A stretch of DNA of 64,000 nt from Acidovorax sp. Leaf191 (lineage in GTDB: Bacteria; Pseudomonadota; Gammaproteobacteria; Burkholderiales; Burkholderiaceae_C), in NCBI RefSeq assembly GCF_001424425.1, contig NZ_LMPT01000022.1, forward strand, positions 124,001 to 188,000, read 5' to 3'. A program made the position numbers and the translations under genes. The notes under the pieces are model-generated. The model was not told where the DNA came from, searched no databases, and saw only the letters and a program-made list of their open reading frames with translations. Positions 34,266-43,661 of this stretch are shown here, one piece after another. The number at the start of each line of letters is the position of its first letter. Position 1 is the stretch's first letter.

Positions 34266-34837
34266 GATTGTCAGCTTATGGCCGATAGTACGCGTTCGAC
34301 GCGGAAGAGCGAATGACTCCAGCAGCTCCAGAGCGGAAATAGCGTTTCGTAGTTGCTACTGTATTTGTAGCTATTGCCGCTTTATTGATCAGCGCTAGAG
34401 CGTTTTTGTTATTTTTTTACCGTGCCTCCTTGCGAAGCTTTGCGTCCCTACAAGTTCAGCCAGCGCGCCACCCAGTCGCGGGCGCAAAAAGCGGTAGTTC
34501 CGAGTGATCGCACTACTGGGCACAGCGTTCTGCCCGGCCGGTAGCAAGCTGGCTCAAAGGATACGGCGGTGGCTGACGAGATGAAGGATTCTGCTGTCTC
34601 GCCGGCTGTAGGAGTACATGTGCGGGCTCTGGACCTCCTGACGCTGCTGAGCGATTTCTAGGTACTACGGATGTACTGCTGATGCGTAGAGAAAACCATC
34701 CTAGCCCCTTTTCGTACGGCGGCATGATGGGAAAATCTCTCAGTCAGCCTAGAAGCGATGTGTTGATAACCCCAGAGCCGGGAAGTGTTGGCACTCCATC
34801 CCTCTGCGCCCCCCGTTTTCCCTGCCTTTCCCTCCCC
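34266..34837. other. Non-coding spacer with dispersed repeat
   Basis: No supportable gene is present. The only recognisable element is repeat copy F at 34362-34415; small ORFs are chance frames. Confidence 0.5.
34362..34415 (+). repeat. Dispersed intergenic repeat, copy F
   Basis: TTTGTAGCTATTGCCGCTTT, then ATCAGCGCTAGAGCGTTTTT. It has the same layout as copies A and B but is more diverged in the first half. Confidence 0.6.
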
Positions 34838-35083
34838 ATGAAATGTCCAACATGCCAGTGGCACAACCCCGGCGAAGCGACCCACTGCGTGATGTGCCGA
34901 ACCCCACTGGCCGGCGGCGGTGAGCCTGACTTCACCTCAGCCTTCGCACACCAACCTGCACCCGCCGCAGCGGCCACACCGGTCGCCGTCCTACTGGCCA
35001 CCGACTTGAGCCGCACCTTCGCCACCGTGATCGATGGCCTCCAGATGCTCGTCTCAGCCGCGGTGTGGCTGGTGGTGGTGTGA
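34838..35083 (+). CDS. Zinc-ribbon protein, N-terminal part of a split RDD protein
   Basis: The 81 codons encode a zinc ribbon (MKCPTCQW...THCVMC, two CxxC pairs), a Pro/Ala linker and a first hydrophobic helix preceded by LSRTFATVIDGL, the R/D signature of RDD-family membrane proteins. The frame ends at TGA 35081-35083. The next ORF starts 3 bp later in the same frame and carries the rest of the RDD domain, so this looks like one gene cut by a nonsense codon. Confidence 0.6.
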   Translation: MKCPTCQWHNPGEATHCVMCRTPLAGGGEPDFTSAFAHQPAPAAAATPVAVLLATDLSRTFATVIDGLQMLVSAAVWLVVV

Positions 35084-35086
35084 GAC

Positions 35087-35983
35087 ATGTCCTGTTCCAT
35101 CTGGCTCAAGCTGCTGGGTGCCGTGGTGCTGTTTTTTCTGCCGGCGTTGCTCGACGCCGGACCTGGGTCGCTGGGCAACCGGTGCCTGAAGATTCAGGTG
35201 GTGACGACACGTGGTGAAAAGCCGTCGCTCGCCATCAGCATCTGGCGGCACTTCATCAAGTACGTCCTGCACATCGCTATGCCCATTGTGTGGAAGCTGA
35301 TCGAGCCATGGCTGACCGGCGGGCGGCACCTGCACGATGTGTGGGCGGGCACCACGGTGATCGAGCGCTTGCCTGCCAGTGCCCGTGCGGCCCGCGCCGC
35401 GCCGGAGCTGCTTCATGAAGCGTTGATCGCGCAGGCCCAGGGCGTGCAGGCCGGCGCAGCGCCACAGGCCCCGGTGCGGGCCGATGTGAAGAACGCCAGG
35501 CAGCAAGTCACACGGGCGTCCAGGGCGTTCGATACGTTCAAGAGCCTGCTGGCGTGGTGCATTGCGGGTGCGTTGCTGTGGTTCTTCGTACCGGCGGTGT
35601 GGTCTCTGTACCAGGAGTCTCAGGACCCCACCATGTCCGCCGTGTCAGACGCCAAGGCCGCCAACAAAAAGCTCACGCACCTGCTCAGCCAGCGATTTGA
35701 ACAAGGCCAAAGCCTGGAGCTCGACTGGAGCGACCCAGCCTTGGCAGCGCTGGAGGCAGAGATGGGTGCCGTGTTCACCAGCATTAATACGCAGCCCCGC
35801 GGGCCCGTCACGCTGCAGATCAAGAGCGGGCCGGTGGCGGGCAAACACATCGTGCTGGCGCCGGAGTACAACTTCAGCAAGAAGGCCATCAAAAAATGGA
35901 CCTGCGGCAGCCCTGACATCGAGCGGGCCCAGCTGCCCACCGGCTGCAAGGCCACGCTGAGCGCGGCGCCCACCGCCCCTTGA
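35087..35983 (+). CDS. RDD-family membrane protein, C-terminal part
   Basis: The 298 codons contain the second RDD helix (LGAVVLFFLPALLDA), the conserved GSLGNRCLKIQVVTTRGEKPSL motif, a third hydrophobic part (YVLHIAMPIVWKLIEP), a cytoplasmic Ala-rich helix, another TM (about 151-170, CIAGALLWFFVPAVWSLY) and a soluble C-terminal domain ending with two Cys. The missing first RDD helix is encoded in the same frame just upstream, across an in-frame TGA. Reinitiation at ATG 35087 would give a protein without its zinc ribbon. Confidence 0.6.
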   Translation: MSCSIWLKLLGAVVLFFLPALLDAGPGSLGNRCLKIQVVTTRGEKPSLAISIWRHFIKYVLHIAMPIVWKLIEPWLTGGRHLHDVWAGTTVIERLPASARAARAAPELLHEALIAQAQGVQAGAAPQAPVRADVKNARQQVTRASRAFDTFKSLLAWCIAGALLWFFVPAVWSLYQESQDPTMSAVSDAKAANKKLTHLLSQRFEQGQSLELDWSDPALAALEAEMGAVFTSINTQPRGPVTLQIKSGPVAGKHIVLAPEYNFSKKAIKKWTCGSPDIERAQLPTGCKATLSAAPTAP

Positions 35984-36040
35984 ATTGGTTGGTGGCCGCC
36001 ATTTCAGCGCGGCACCGATCGCACCCAGACACTACTGACG

Positions 36041-37648
36041 ATGATGATGACTGCTTTGTCCCAGCACCAACACCTTCTCGACCCTGCCGTTCTCAACCAC
36101 CCCCAACGGCAATTTGCCTTGAAGGTGATGGACCTGCTCAAGACCCGGCAGTTCGACGCGCTCGAGGCGCTGCTGGCGCCCAGCTGGGCGGCGTTCGAGT
36201 CGGGTGCGATGTCTGACCTGGGCTTGTCGCGCGCCTGGTCACACATGGGCTTGCAGCGGGCCGATCTGATCGAGCCCGCCCAGGCGTGGGTGCAGGCGTA
36301 CCCCCACAGCTTTGCGGCCCTGCTGTTCGCGGCGCAGTTGCACTGCACCGTGGCCTGGCAAGCGCGTGGCACTGCCACGAGCAACAACACCAGTGAAAAG
36401 CAGTTTGCGGTGATGCAGCAGCATTTCGATGCGGCGTTTCCGTACCTGCACCGCGCCCTGGCGGCGGCCGCGCGGCCCACACTCGCTATCGCAGTCGGGA
36501 TCACGATGGCGCGTGCCGGCAGTGATGATCCTGACCATGACTACATCGCGCTGGCCCAGCCCCACTTGCCGCACAGCCCAGTGCTGTATGGCCGCCTGAT
36601 GTGGGCGCTGAACCCCAAGTGGGGCGGGTCGCTGGCAGAGGTCGACGCGTTGTTCCGCTCCGCGCAGCAGTGGAGCACCTCGTGGCCTGACGAGGAGCGC
36701 AAACGCGTGCACGCCACCCACCGGTCCGAACTGGCGGACATCGAGGCCTGCAACGGTGATTCGGACCGCGTCATCGCCTTGCTCAATGGCATCCTGCACG
36801 AAGCGCCTGACTTTGACGACGCGCACTCCCAGCTGGCCAGGCAATACCACTACAAAGACCAGATGCAGCTGGCCGTCGACCACCTGCTGCGCGCCGTGCG
36901 CCTGGCGCCGGAGGCGGACCGGTTCGACCGGCTTGGCGACTACTACGAAGAGCTGGGCCAACAAGACGTCGCCATGGCGTATTTTGAAGAGGCCATGCTG
37001 TGGGGCAGCGGTAGCGCGGCGGGCTCCGTGGCGAATTGGCTGAGCGACCAGCTTAAGGATGCAGCCGCCGACCAGCGCCCCGCGATCGAAGAGCAGCTTG
37101 GGCGGGTGGCCACCTACGGCATGCAGCAGTTTTCGCCCAGAACCATGTTCGTGATGGGTGCCATCGAGTTCTTTCAGCGCGGCGACGATGCCGCCAAGTT
37201 GCGCGCGTACGACTGGTGGCGCGAAGCCGCGCGATGGGGACACAGCGGTGCCATGTTCAACCTGGGCATCGCGCACTTCGACGGCGAAGAGGGCCAGCCG
37301 TTGAACAAGGCTTTGGCCATGCAGTACTGGGCACGGTCGGCTGCGCTGGGTCATCTGTCATCCCACGAGCGCCTGGGCAAGGCGCTGCTCACCGGCGACG
37401 GCGTAGCGCAAGACCTGGAAAGCGCTGCCTACCACCTGGAGATCGCGGCCGATGGAGACAACGTCTATGCCATGCGCGACTGGATTGGTTGCCTGTGGTT
37501 CGGCCGGGGCACGCCGCAGGACCGAGGCGCTGCCAAGCAGTTGCTGCACCGCCTGAAGGCGCTGAGCCCGGATATGTACGAGTCGGCCCGCGAGCGCATC
37601 GGCCTGGGCGCCAGCATCAAGAACTGGGCGGGAAAGCTGTTCGCCTAG
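36041..37648 (+). CDS. DUF4034-like/Sel1-repeat protein
   Basis: This 535-residue soluble protein is helical throughout. The N-terminus (FALKVMDLLKTRQFDALEALLAPSW) matches the start of DUF4034-type proteins, the middle has TPR-like units (DAHSQLARQYHYKDQMQLAVDHLLRAV is two helices), and the C-terminal third has Sel1-like units (GHSGAMFNLGIAHFDGEEG, GHLSSHERLGKALLTGDG, DNVYAMRDWIGCLWFGRG). It follows the RDD gene by about 57 bp and may share its transcript. The role is probably scaffolding; specific function unknown. Confidence 0.8.
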   Translation: MMMTALSQHQHLLDPAVLNHPQRQFALKVMDLLKTRQFDALEALLAPSWAAFESGAMSDLGLSRAWSHMGLQRADLIEPAQAWVQAYPHSFAALLFAAQLHCTVAWQARGTATSNNTSEKQFAVMQQHFDAAFPYLHRALAAAARPTLAIAVGITMARAGSDDPDHDYIALAQPHLPHSPVLYGRLMWALNPKWGGSLAEVDALFRSAQQWSTSWPDEERKRVHATHRSELADIEACNGDSDRVIALLNGILHEAPDFDDAHSQLARQYHYKDQMQLAVDHLLRAVRLAPEADRFDRLGDYYEELGQQDVAMAYFEEAMLWGSGSAAGSVANWLSDQLKDAAADQRPAIEEQLGRVATYGMQQFSPRTMFVMGAIEFFQRGDDAAKLRAYDWWREAARWGHSGAMFNLGIAHFDGEEGQPLNKALAMQYWARSAALGHLSSHERLGKALLTGDGVAQDLESAAYHLEIAADGDNVYAMRDWIGCLWFGRGTPQDRGAAKQLLHRLKALSPDMYESARERIGLGASIKNWAGKLFA

Positions 37649-37817
37649 GGACCCTCTGCACGAATCATCGCGCCGTGGGCATCTGCGGTCTCGGGCGGCC
37701 TGCGGCGTTGCAAATACTCGCAATAGCTACGGATATGGCTGCGTCTTGCGCCTTGCACTCCATCCCGATCCGCAGCGCACACTTGGCAGCTCGATGCGTG
37801 CAGAGGATCCCTGGCGG

Positions 37818-39305
37818 TCAGGCCTTTTGACCCTTCGCCAGGTGAGCCAGGTGAGCCAGGGCGCCACCGAGCAACGGGTGCACGAACCGGTATCCCTGCG
37901 CCAGCGCGGCACGCGGCACGGCGTTCTGCCCGTCCAGCAACAGGGTGGACATTTCCCCCAGCAAGACCCGCAACGGCAACCCCGGCGTGCGTAGCCAGGC
38001 ACGCCGCCCAAACGATGCAGCCAGCGCGTGCGCAAACGTGGCTTGCGTCACCGCATCAGGCGCCACAGCATTGACGGGGCCTTGCAGGGTGTTGTGCGCC
38101 ATCGCAAACCGCACCAGCCCCACCGCATCGGCCAGGTGCACCCACGGCGCAGGTTGGCGGCCATGCCCCAGCACGGCGCCCAGGCCCAGGCGTGCGGCCA
38201 GCGCTTGCATCGGATACGCGCCACCACCATGCCCCAGCACCACCCCCAACCGCATGCGTACCACCCGCACGCCCAGCGCTTCGGCGCGGCGCGCCTCGTG
38301 TTCGATGGCGGCGCACAAATCAGACTGGAATTCGCCGGGGCGGGGTGGGGCGGTTTCGTCCAAGGGCTCCATCGACGCATTGGGTGATGCGCCGTAGAAG
38401 CCCACGGCCGACGCGCTGACCAGCACGCGCGGGGCCTTGTGCAGGCGGCGCATCAGGCTAACGACTGCCACGGTGGTGTCGACACGGCTGGCCAGCAGTT
38501 GGCGTCTGCGTGCCTGGGTCCATGGCATGCCCAGCACGCGGGCGCCCGCCAGGTTGACCACGGCGTCGATGTTCGTTTCGGGCGGTATGGCGTCCAGGGT
38601 GTCCGCCACCCACACGCCGGGGCCAAAGCTGGCGCGGGCTTGCAGGGCATCGCGGGTCAACACGATCACCCGCTGGCCGTCGCGCACCAGGTCGGCCACC
38701 AGGGCGCTGCCCACGAATCCGGTGGCACCGGTCACCAGCGTGGCTGGCTGGGATTGCATGCCATGGGGGTGTACGGCACTGGGCTGTGGTGTTGGCGGTG
38801 CTGTGCGGTAGAGCTTGATGGCCGCCAGCACGTTGCGCACGCTCCAGGCCCACACGCCGATGGCATAGGCCGTGAACAGCCACGACACCCAGCCGTGCGG
38901 CGCCAGCACCATGCCGGTGGGTTGCTGCACCCAGGCCCAGAGCACGGGGGCGACCAGGCCCAGGAAGAGGCCGTAGCTGATGGTCAGCACGGTGTGCAGC
39001 ACGCGCTCGAACGGCGGCAGGCGCCGGGTGCGGTCTTCTTCCAGAAAGTCGGCCAGGGTGATGCCCAGCTCGACCAGCAGCAGGGCCGCCAGCACGGCGG
39101 CAAAGGCGCCGCGCCATTCAAACCAGGCCAGACCGACAAAGACGACGCCGTAGATGGCCTCGCGTGCGGCGTGCAGCGCCAGTTCATACCGTGCCGAGGT
39201 GCGCTGCGGCAGCCGGGCCTGCAGTTCGTGGTGCCACAGGTTGTCGAAGGCTCCCAGCGCGGCCTGGATGGAGAGCAGCGAAAAGATGGTGTTCATGGCG
39301 GTCAT
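37818..39305 (-). CDS. TIGR01777-family NAD-dependent epimerase with N-terminal membrane domain
   Basis: The 495-residue protein has an N-terminal half with about four transmembrane helices and, from TLVTGATGFVGSALVADLV onward, an extended SDR domain of the TIGR01777 (YfcH/SulA-like) group with NLAGARVLGMPW, SASAVGFYG and a C-terminal DUF1731-like part (LRTPGLPLRVLLGEMSTLLLDGQNAVP). The N-terminal domain resembles the membrane partner fused to such epimerases in betaproteobacteria. It is cotranscribed with the DUF4166 gene (11-bp gap). Substrate unknown. Confidence 0.85.
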   Translation of the reverse strand: MTAMNTIFSLLSIQAALGAFDNLWHHELQARLPQRTSARYELALHAAREAIYGVVFVGLAWFEWRGAFAAVLAALLLVELGITLADFLEEDRTRRLPPFERVLHTVLTISYGLFLGLVAPVLWAWVQQPTGMVLAPHGWVSWLFTAYAIGVWAWSVRNVLAAIKLYRTAPPTPQPSAVHPHGMQSQPATLVTGATGFVGSALVADLVRDGQRVIVLTRDALQARASFGPGVWVADTLDAIPPETNIDAVVNLAGARVLGMPWTQARRRQLLASRVDTTVAVVSLMRRLHKAPRVLVSASAVGFYGASPNASMEPLDETAPPRPGEFQSDLCAAIEHEARRAEALGVRVVRMRLGVVLGHGGGAYPMQALAARLGLGAVLGHGRQPAPWVHLADAVGLVRFAMAHNTLQGPVNAVAPDAVTQATFAHALAASFGRRAWLRTPGLPLRVLLGEMSTLLLDGQNAVPRAALAQGYRFVHPLLGGALAHLAHLAKGQKA

Positions 39306-39316
39306 GGTGTTTGCCT

Positions 39317-40051
39317 TCAGTGTGACGATGAATCGATGCCGACGGGTGTGGTGGAGTACTCGGTCGTGGTGTCGACCACGGGGTCGGTGAACACGCCGGA
39401 CTGGTGGAAGGTCTCGCCCCACAGGGGGTGCACCATGCTCAGCGTGAAGCGGAACTGGCCCCCGCCCAGGTCAGTGTGGGCCACGCGGCACGTGCCAGGC
39501 GTGAGCAGGGTCGGCACGGGGATGCGCAGGCCCGCCACCACCCACCAGAAGCGGCGGCTGCGGAACACCAGCGCGCCGTCTTCTTCCAGCACGTCCAGCG
39601 ACATGGCCAGGCCGCCGTCGGTGCGCTCCAGCAGGGTGCCGTCGGCGCCCAGCTCCTTGGTGGACCGCACCGTGCGGTCTGCGCCGGTGTGTGTGCCGTT
39701 GTCGTTGGTGGCGCCCGTGCCGGTGTGAAAGCACCGCTCCCACACCACACCGCCGCGCCCGTTGTGGCTGACGTGCACGGTGGCGGGCAGGGCGGTGGTG
39801 TGGATGTGGGTCAGCGGGCCGCCCCAGGGCCGGGTCAGCGCGGCGTAGATGTGGCCGATGAGCGAGCAGCGCAGGTCCAGGTGGCCGTGGTAGCTCACGT
39901 CGGCGTGGGCGGTGCCAAAGCGGCGTTGCACGGCGGCGGGCAGGCGTGCCCAGGCGGCAGCGCCGGCCAGGGCTTGCAGGTCGAGCACCGGGGCAGGGTG
40001 GGCAGGGGTGGTGGCGCAGTGGCGGGGCGCTGGGGTGAACAGGGCAAACAT
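39317..40051 (-). CDS. DUF4166 domain-containing protein
   Basis: The 244-residue protein fits DUF4166, seen next to or fused with TIGR01777 epimerases: LPAAVQRRFG near the N-terminus, then a beta-rich region (VVWERCFHTGTG, LSLDVLEEDGALVFRSRRFWW, FRFTLSMVHPLWGETFHQSGVF). No signal peptide is apparent. It is the first gene of the two-gene unit and is divergent from the sensor kinase. Confidence 0.85.
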   Translation of the reverse strand: MFALFTPAPRHCATTPAHPAPVLDLQALAGAAAWARLPAAVQRRFGTAHADVSYHGHLDLRCSLIGHIYAALTRPWGGPLTHIHTTALPATVHVSHNGRGGVVWERCFHTGTGATNDNGTHTGADRTVRSTKELGADGTLLERTDGGLAMSLDVLEEDGALVFRSRRFWWVVAGLRIPVPTLLTPGTCRVAHTDLGGGQFRFTLSMVHPLWGETFHQSGVFTDPVVDTTTEYSTTPVGIDSSSH

Positions 40052-40135
40052 GGCAGGCTTTGCAAGAGTGGCGGTTGCACTCTCTATTGCGAAACCCGGG
40101 CCAGCCTCGGCGGCCGCTGCAAGTGCTTGATTTCA

Positions 40136-40163
40136 TTGAAATTTGATGTGCGACCTGCATACT
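40136..40163 (+). promoter_or_regulatory. Possible sigma-70 promoter for the sensor kinase gene
   Basis: TTGAAA at 40136 and CATACT at 40158 with a 16-bp spacer lie 76 bp before the kinase start. It is the best match in the spacer but the -10 is weak. Confidence 0.3.
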
Positions 40164-40238
40164 TGGTTTACAGTGCACGCAGCCCCCACCGTCAACGCCA
40201 GGAACAGGTCACACCATGATCCCCACCATCGTCCGCGC

Positions 40239-42122
40239 ATGCTGATCCACGCCGTCCTCGGGTTTTCGGTACTTGAAACGCTGGTGTTGGCCGCCTTGCT
40301 GCTGGCCTGGGCCGACCGTGTGGCGGGAGCGCGGTTGCTGGCGGCGTTCTTGATCGGCATCTCGCTGTGGATGGTGGGCAACGAGCTTCCCAACTGGCTG
40401 GGGCCCGAGACCGAACCGGTGGCGATGCGCTTGCTGGCCACGGCGCCATTTACCTCCGCGCTGTTTTTTCATTTCTGCACGGTGTTTTGCCGGGTGGACC
40501 TGGGGCGCTGGGGCGTTGCGGCGGCCTATGCGCTGGGTGGTGGCGCCACGGTGGTCTCCGTCATCCTGGTGCCGGGCCACCTGATCGAGCACCGCGACAT
40601 CGGCTTCATTGCCGTGGCCGACCCCGTGGGCACCATCGCCAGCATGGCCTGGGTCATTCTGGGCATGGGCGGTGTGGCGGTGCTGCTGCTGGCCTTGCTG
40701 CGCGCGCGCCGGTCGGGCGACGGGCAGAAGTTTCGGCAGATTGCCGCCGTCACCGCGTCGTGCCTGTGGGGCCTGCTGTGCCTGGCGGGCTACGGCATTG
40801 CGGTGCTGGATTGGCCGATCTATCCGTTTCCGCTGCTGGGCCTGCCGCTGTACTCGTTGATTCTGGTCTACGGCATCTTGCGTTACGGTGTGTTTGTGGC
40901 CAACGCCTGGGCACGGCGCGCGCTGGTGTGGGCGCTGCTGTTGGCGCTGGGGGCGGTGGTGCTGGCGCTCACGCCACTGCTGCCGTTCGAGTCGCGCTGG
41001 CTGGGCGGTCTGGCGGTGGCGGCCAGTGTGCTGGCGCTCAACGGCCCGGTGCGCCGCGTGGCCGAGCGGCTGGTCTACCCAGGGGGCGAGGTGTCGGTGG
41101 CCGACCTGGGCGCCTGGCGCAGCGCACTGCTGTCGGCCGAGACGCCCCAGGCGCTGGCGCAGCAGGCGGCCACGCTGCTGAGCACGCGCATTGGCACGCA
41201 GGTGGAGGTGCAGGTTGGCACTTCGCCCACTTCCACATCGCCAACGGCGTCAACGGCACCATCAACGCCCCCCGGCAGCACCCCGCAGCTGGTGTGCAGC
41301 CCCGCAGAGCAAGGCTGGCAGACCACGCTGCAGGGCTGGGACGCGGCACCCCCCGGGCCGCGCCATGTGGCCGAGCTGTTCGGCACGGTGGTGGCCGAGG
41401 CGGCCGCGCGCGTCGAGCAGGCCCAGCAGTTTGCGGCCCGCGAACGCGAGCGCCAGTTGCAGGCGCGGCTGGCCGAGTTGGGCGCACTGGCCGCCACGGT
41501 GGCGCACGACATCCGCAACCCTCTCAACATCATCTCGATGGCCGTGGCTGCTGCGCCCGGCGAGACCCGGCGCGAGGTGGCCGACCAGGTGGCGCGCATT
41601 GCCAACCTGACGCACGACCTGCTGGACTTTGCCAAGCCCTGGAAGCTGGCGCCCCGCGAGCTCGACCTGGCCGCCCACGTGCGCAATGCAGCCCAGCGAT
41701 TGCCCCAGGTGAGCCTGGGCGCGGGCCTGGCCCAGCCGCTGGTGCTGCAGGCGGACCCCCGGCGTGTGGACCAGGTGCTGACCAATTTGCTGGAGAACGC
41801 GCGCATCGCGATGGAGTCCGAGGCCGATGGCGTTGAATCGGCGCCAGCAACACACAGCCCCGTGCACATCGACGCAGAAACCACCGACAACGCCGTGCTG
41901 CTGCACATCTGCGACGCCGGCCCCGGCGTGCCCGACGAAATCCGCAGCCGCCTGTTCGAGCCTTTTGCATCGCGCAGCCCCGGCGGCACCGGGCTGGGCC
42001 TGGCCATCGTGGCCCGCATCATGGCTGCGCACGGTGGCTCGGTGGCTCTGACCGAGCGGCCTCCGTGGAGCACCTGCTTCACGCTGCGCTTTCCCTTGAC
42101 GACGACGCAACGCCTGCCATGA
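40239..42122 (+). CDS. Membrane sensor histidine kinase
   Basis: The 627-residue kinase has an N-terminal region of about seven transmembrane helices (1-270), a weakly conserved linker with a Ser/Thr/Pro-rich insertion (SPTSTSPTASTAPSTPPG), a HisKA with LAATVAHDIRNPLNIISMAV and an HATPase with NLLENARIAM, ICDAGPGVPDE and GGTGLGLAIVARIM. I chose ATG 40239 (MLIHAVLGFSV); the frame is open to 40143. It overlaps the downstream sigma-54 regulator as ATGA. The layout resembles the 7TM kinases paired with NtrC-type regulators. Confidence 0.9.
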   Translation: MLIHAVLGFSVLETLVLAALLLAWADRVAGARLLAAFLIGISLWMVGNELPNWLGPETEPVAMRLLATAPFTSALFFHFCTVFCRVDLGRWGVAAAYALGGGATVVSVILVPGHLIEHRDIGFIAVADPVGTIASMAWVILGMGGVAVLLLALLRARRSGDGQKFRQIAAVTASCLWGLLCLAGYGIAVLDWPIYPFPLLGLPLYSLILVYGILRYGVFVANAWARRALVWALLLALGAVVLALTPLLPFESRWLGGLAVAASVLALNGPVRRVAERLVYPGGEVSVADLGAWRSALLSAETPQALAQQAATLLSTRIGTQVEVQVGTSPTSTSPTASTAPSTPPGSTPQLVCSPAEQGWQTTLQGWDAAPPGPRHVAELFGTVVAEAAARVEQAQQFAARERERQLQARLAELGALAATVAHDIRNPLNIISMAVAAAPGETRREVADQVARIANLTHDLLDFAKPWKLAPRELDLAAHVRNAAQRLPQVSLGAGLAQPLVLQADPRRVDQVLTNLLENARIAMESEADGVESAPATHSPVHIDAETTDNAVLLHICDAGPGVPDEIRSRLFEPFASRSPGGTGLGLAIVARIMAAHGGSVALTERPPWSTCFTLRFPLTTTQRLP

Positions 42123-43570
42123 CATCCCACACCACAGACAACGCAGCCGACGCCCAGCCGCAGGCGGAGCAAGGCGCCACGCCGGCCGACGAGCCGCAAA
42201 ACGGCCATGTGCTTCTGGTGGACGACGAAGCGGCTTTTCAGCGGCTGGGTGGCGCCTTCTTGCGCAACCTGGGCCACACCGTCACGTTGGCGGGCGATGG
42301 CGACCAGGCCCTGGCGGCGTTTGCCAAACAGCAGCCCGAGCTGGTGCTGCTGGACCTGGCCATGCCGCCGCACATGGACCCGGAGATCGGGCTGGAACTG
42401 ATCCCGCGTTTTGCGCGCGTGCCGGTGGTGGTGTTGACCGGCCACGGCGACCACGCGCTGGCCCTGCGCGCCACCGAGCTGGGCGCCTGGGACTTTCTGA
42501 CCAAACCCATCGACCCGGACATGCTGCGGTTCGTGGTGACGCGCGGGCTGCGCAAGGCCAGGCTGGATGCCGAACTGGCCGCACTGCGTGCAGGGCAGTC
42601 GCTGGACGATCTGGGCATGGTGGGGCAGGCGGCCGCCACGGCGCAATTGCGCGCCCTGGTGCGCCGCGTGGCGCCCACCCACGTCAGCGTGCTGGTGCTG
42701 GGCCCCACAGGCACCGGCAAGGAACTGGTGGCCCGTGCCTTGCACGCCTGCAGCGCGCGCCGCAACGAGCCCTTCGTCGCCATCCACTGCGGCGCCTTGT
42801 CGGCAGAGTTGCTGGAGAGTGAGCTTTTCGGCCACATGAAGGGCAGCTTCACCGGCGCCTACCGCGACCAGCCCGGCCTGGTGGAGGCTGCGCACGGCGG
42901 CACGCTGTTTCTGGACGAGGTGGGCGAGATGCCGCCGCCCATGCAGGTCAAGCTGCTGCGCTTTTTGCAAGAGGGGTCCTTCGTGCCCGTGGGCGGCCGT
43001 GTGCCAAAACGTGCCGACACCCGCGTGGTGGCCGCCACCCACCGCGATCTGGAGGCCATGGTGCGCGACGGGTCCTTCCGCGAGGACCTGTTCTACCGCC
43101 TCAAAGGGGTGGTCTTGCGCACGCCGTCGCTGGCGGAGCGGCGCGCCGACATCCCGCTGCTGGCCACGCGGTTTCTGCACCGTGTGGCGCACCGCGCCAG
43201 CCTGTCGGCCAGTGCCCTGGCATGGCTGATGGCGCGCGAGTGGCCGGGCAATGTGCGCGAGCTCAAGGCCGTGGTGGAGTCCGCCGGGGCACTGCTGATG
43301 CCCGAGCAGCGCGAGGTGGATGCAGCGCTGCTGCAACTGGCCAGCGGCGATATCCCCGACATGACGGACACCGCAGCAAACCTCCCCGCCAGCCCGCAGG
43401 CCCCGCACGGCGGCACCGGGCCGCTGGACGCAGCGCTGATGGAGCTGGAAGTGCGCATGCTGCGCGACACCATGGCGGCAGTGTCGGGCAATCAGTCGGA
43501 AGCAGCGCGGCGGCTGGGGATTTCGCGGGTGGGCCTGATCAAGAAGCTGACGCGGCTGGGTTTGAAGTGA
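42119..43570 (+). CDS. Sigma-54-dependent (NtrC-family) response regulator
   Basis: The 483-residue protein has a receiver (VLLVDDEAAF; phospho-Asp in LVLLDLAMPP; Lys in FLTKPID), an AAA+ domain with Walker A GPTGTGKE, the sigma-54 contact loop GSFTGAY (first residues GS instead of GA), Walker B GGTLFLDEVGE and the R-finger region, and a Fis-type HTH at the end (NQSEAARRLGISRVGLIKKL). It starts inside the kinase stop. It needs an enhancer site and a -24/-12 promoter, which were not identified in the window. Confidence 0.93.
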   Translation: MTSHTTDNAADAQPQAEQGATPADEPQNGHVLLVDDEAAFQRLGGAFLRNLGHTVTLAGDGDQALAAFAKQQPELVLLDLAMPPHMDPEIGLELIPRFARVPVVVLTGHGDHALALRATELGAWDFLTKPIDPDMLRFVVTRGLRKARLDAELAALRAGQSLDDLGMVGQAAATAQLRALVRRVAPTHVSVLVLGPTGTGKELVARALHACSARRNEPFVAIHCGALSAELLESELFGHMKGSFTGAYRDQPGLVEAAHGGTLFLDEVGEMPPPMQVKLLRFLQEGSFVPVGGRVPKRADTRVVAATHRDLEAMVRDGSFREDLFYRLKGVVLRTPSLAERRADIPLLATRFLHRVAHRASLSASALAWLMAREWPGNVRELKAVVESAGALLMPEQREVDAALLQLASGDIPDMTDTAANLPASPQAPHGGTGPLDAALMELEVRMLRDTMAAVSGNQSEAARRLGISRVGLIKKLTRLGLK

Positions 43571-43661
43571 GCCCGCGAGCCTGGCCACAGGCACTGGTGC
43601 GGCCTGGGCACGGACGGGCGGGAGGCCAACGCCCCTCCTTGGGCGCCCACCGCGCGCGGGG

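Noticed and set aside
34838..35983. UGA as a selenocysteine codon
   Set aside because: The TGA lies at the end of a hydrophobic helix, not a redox site, and no SECIS-like hairpin was recognised after it.
37690..37745. A further copy of the dispersed repeat (AATAGCTACGG)
   Set aside because: Only a short core matches; the second half AGCGGTAGAGGC is missing.
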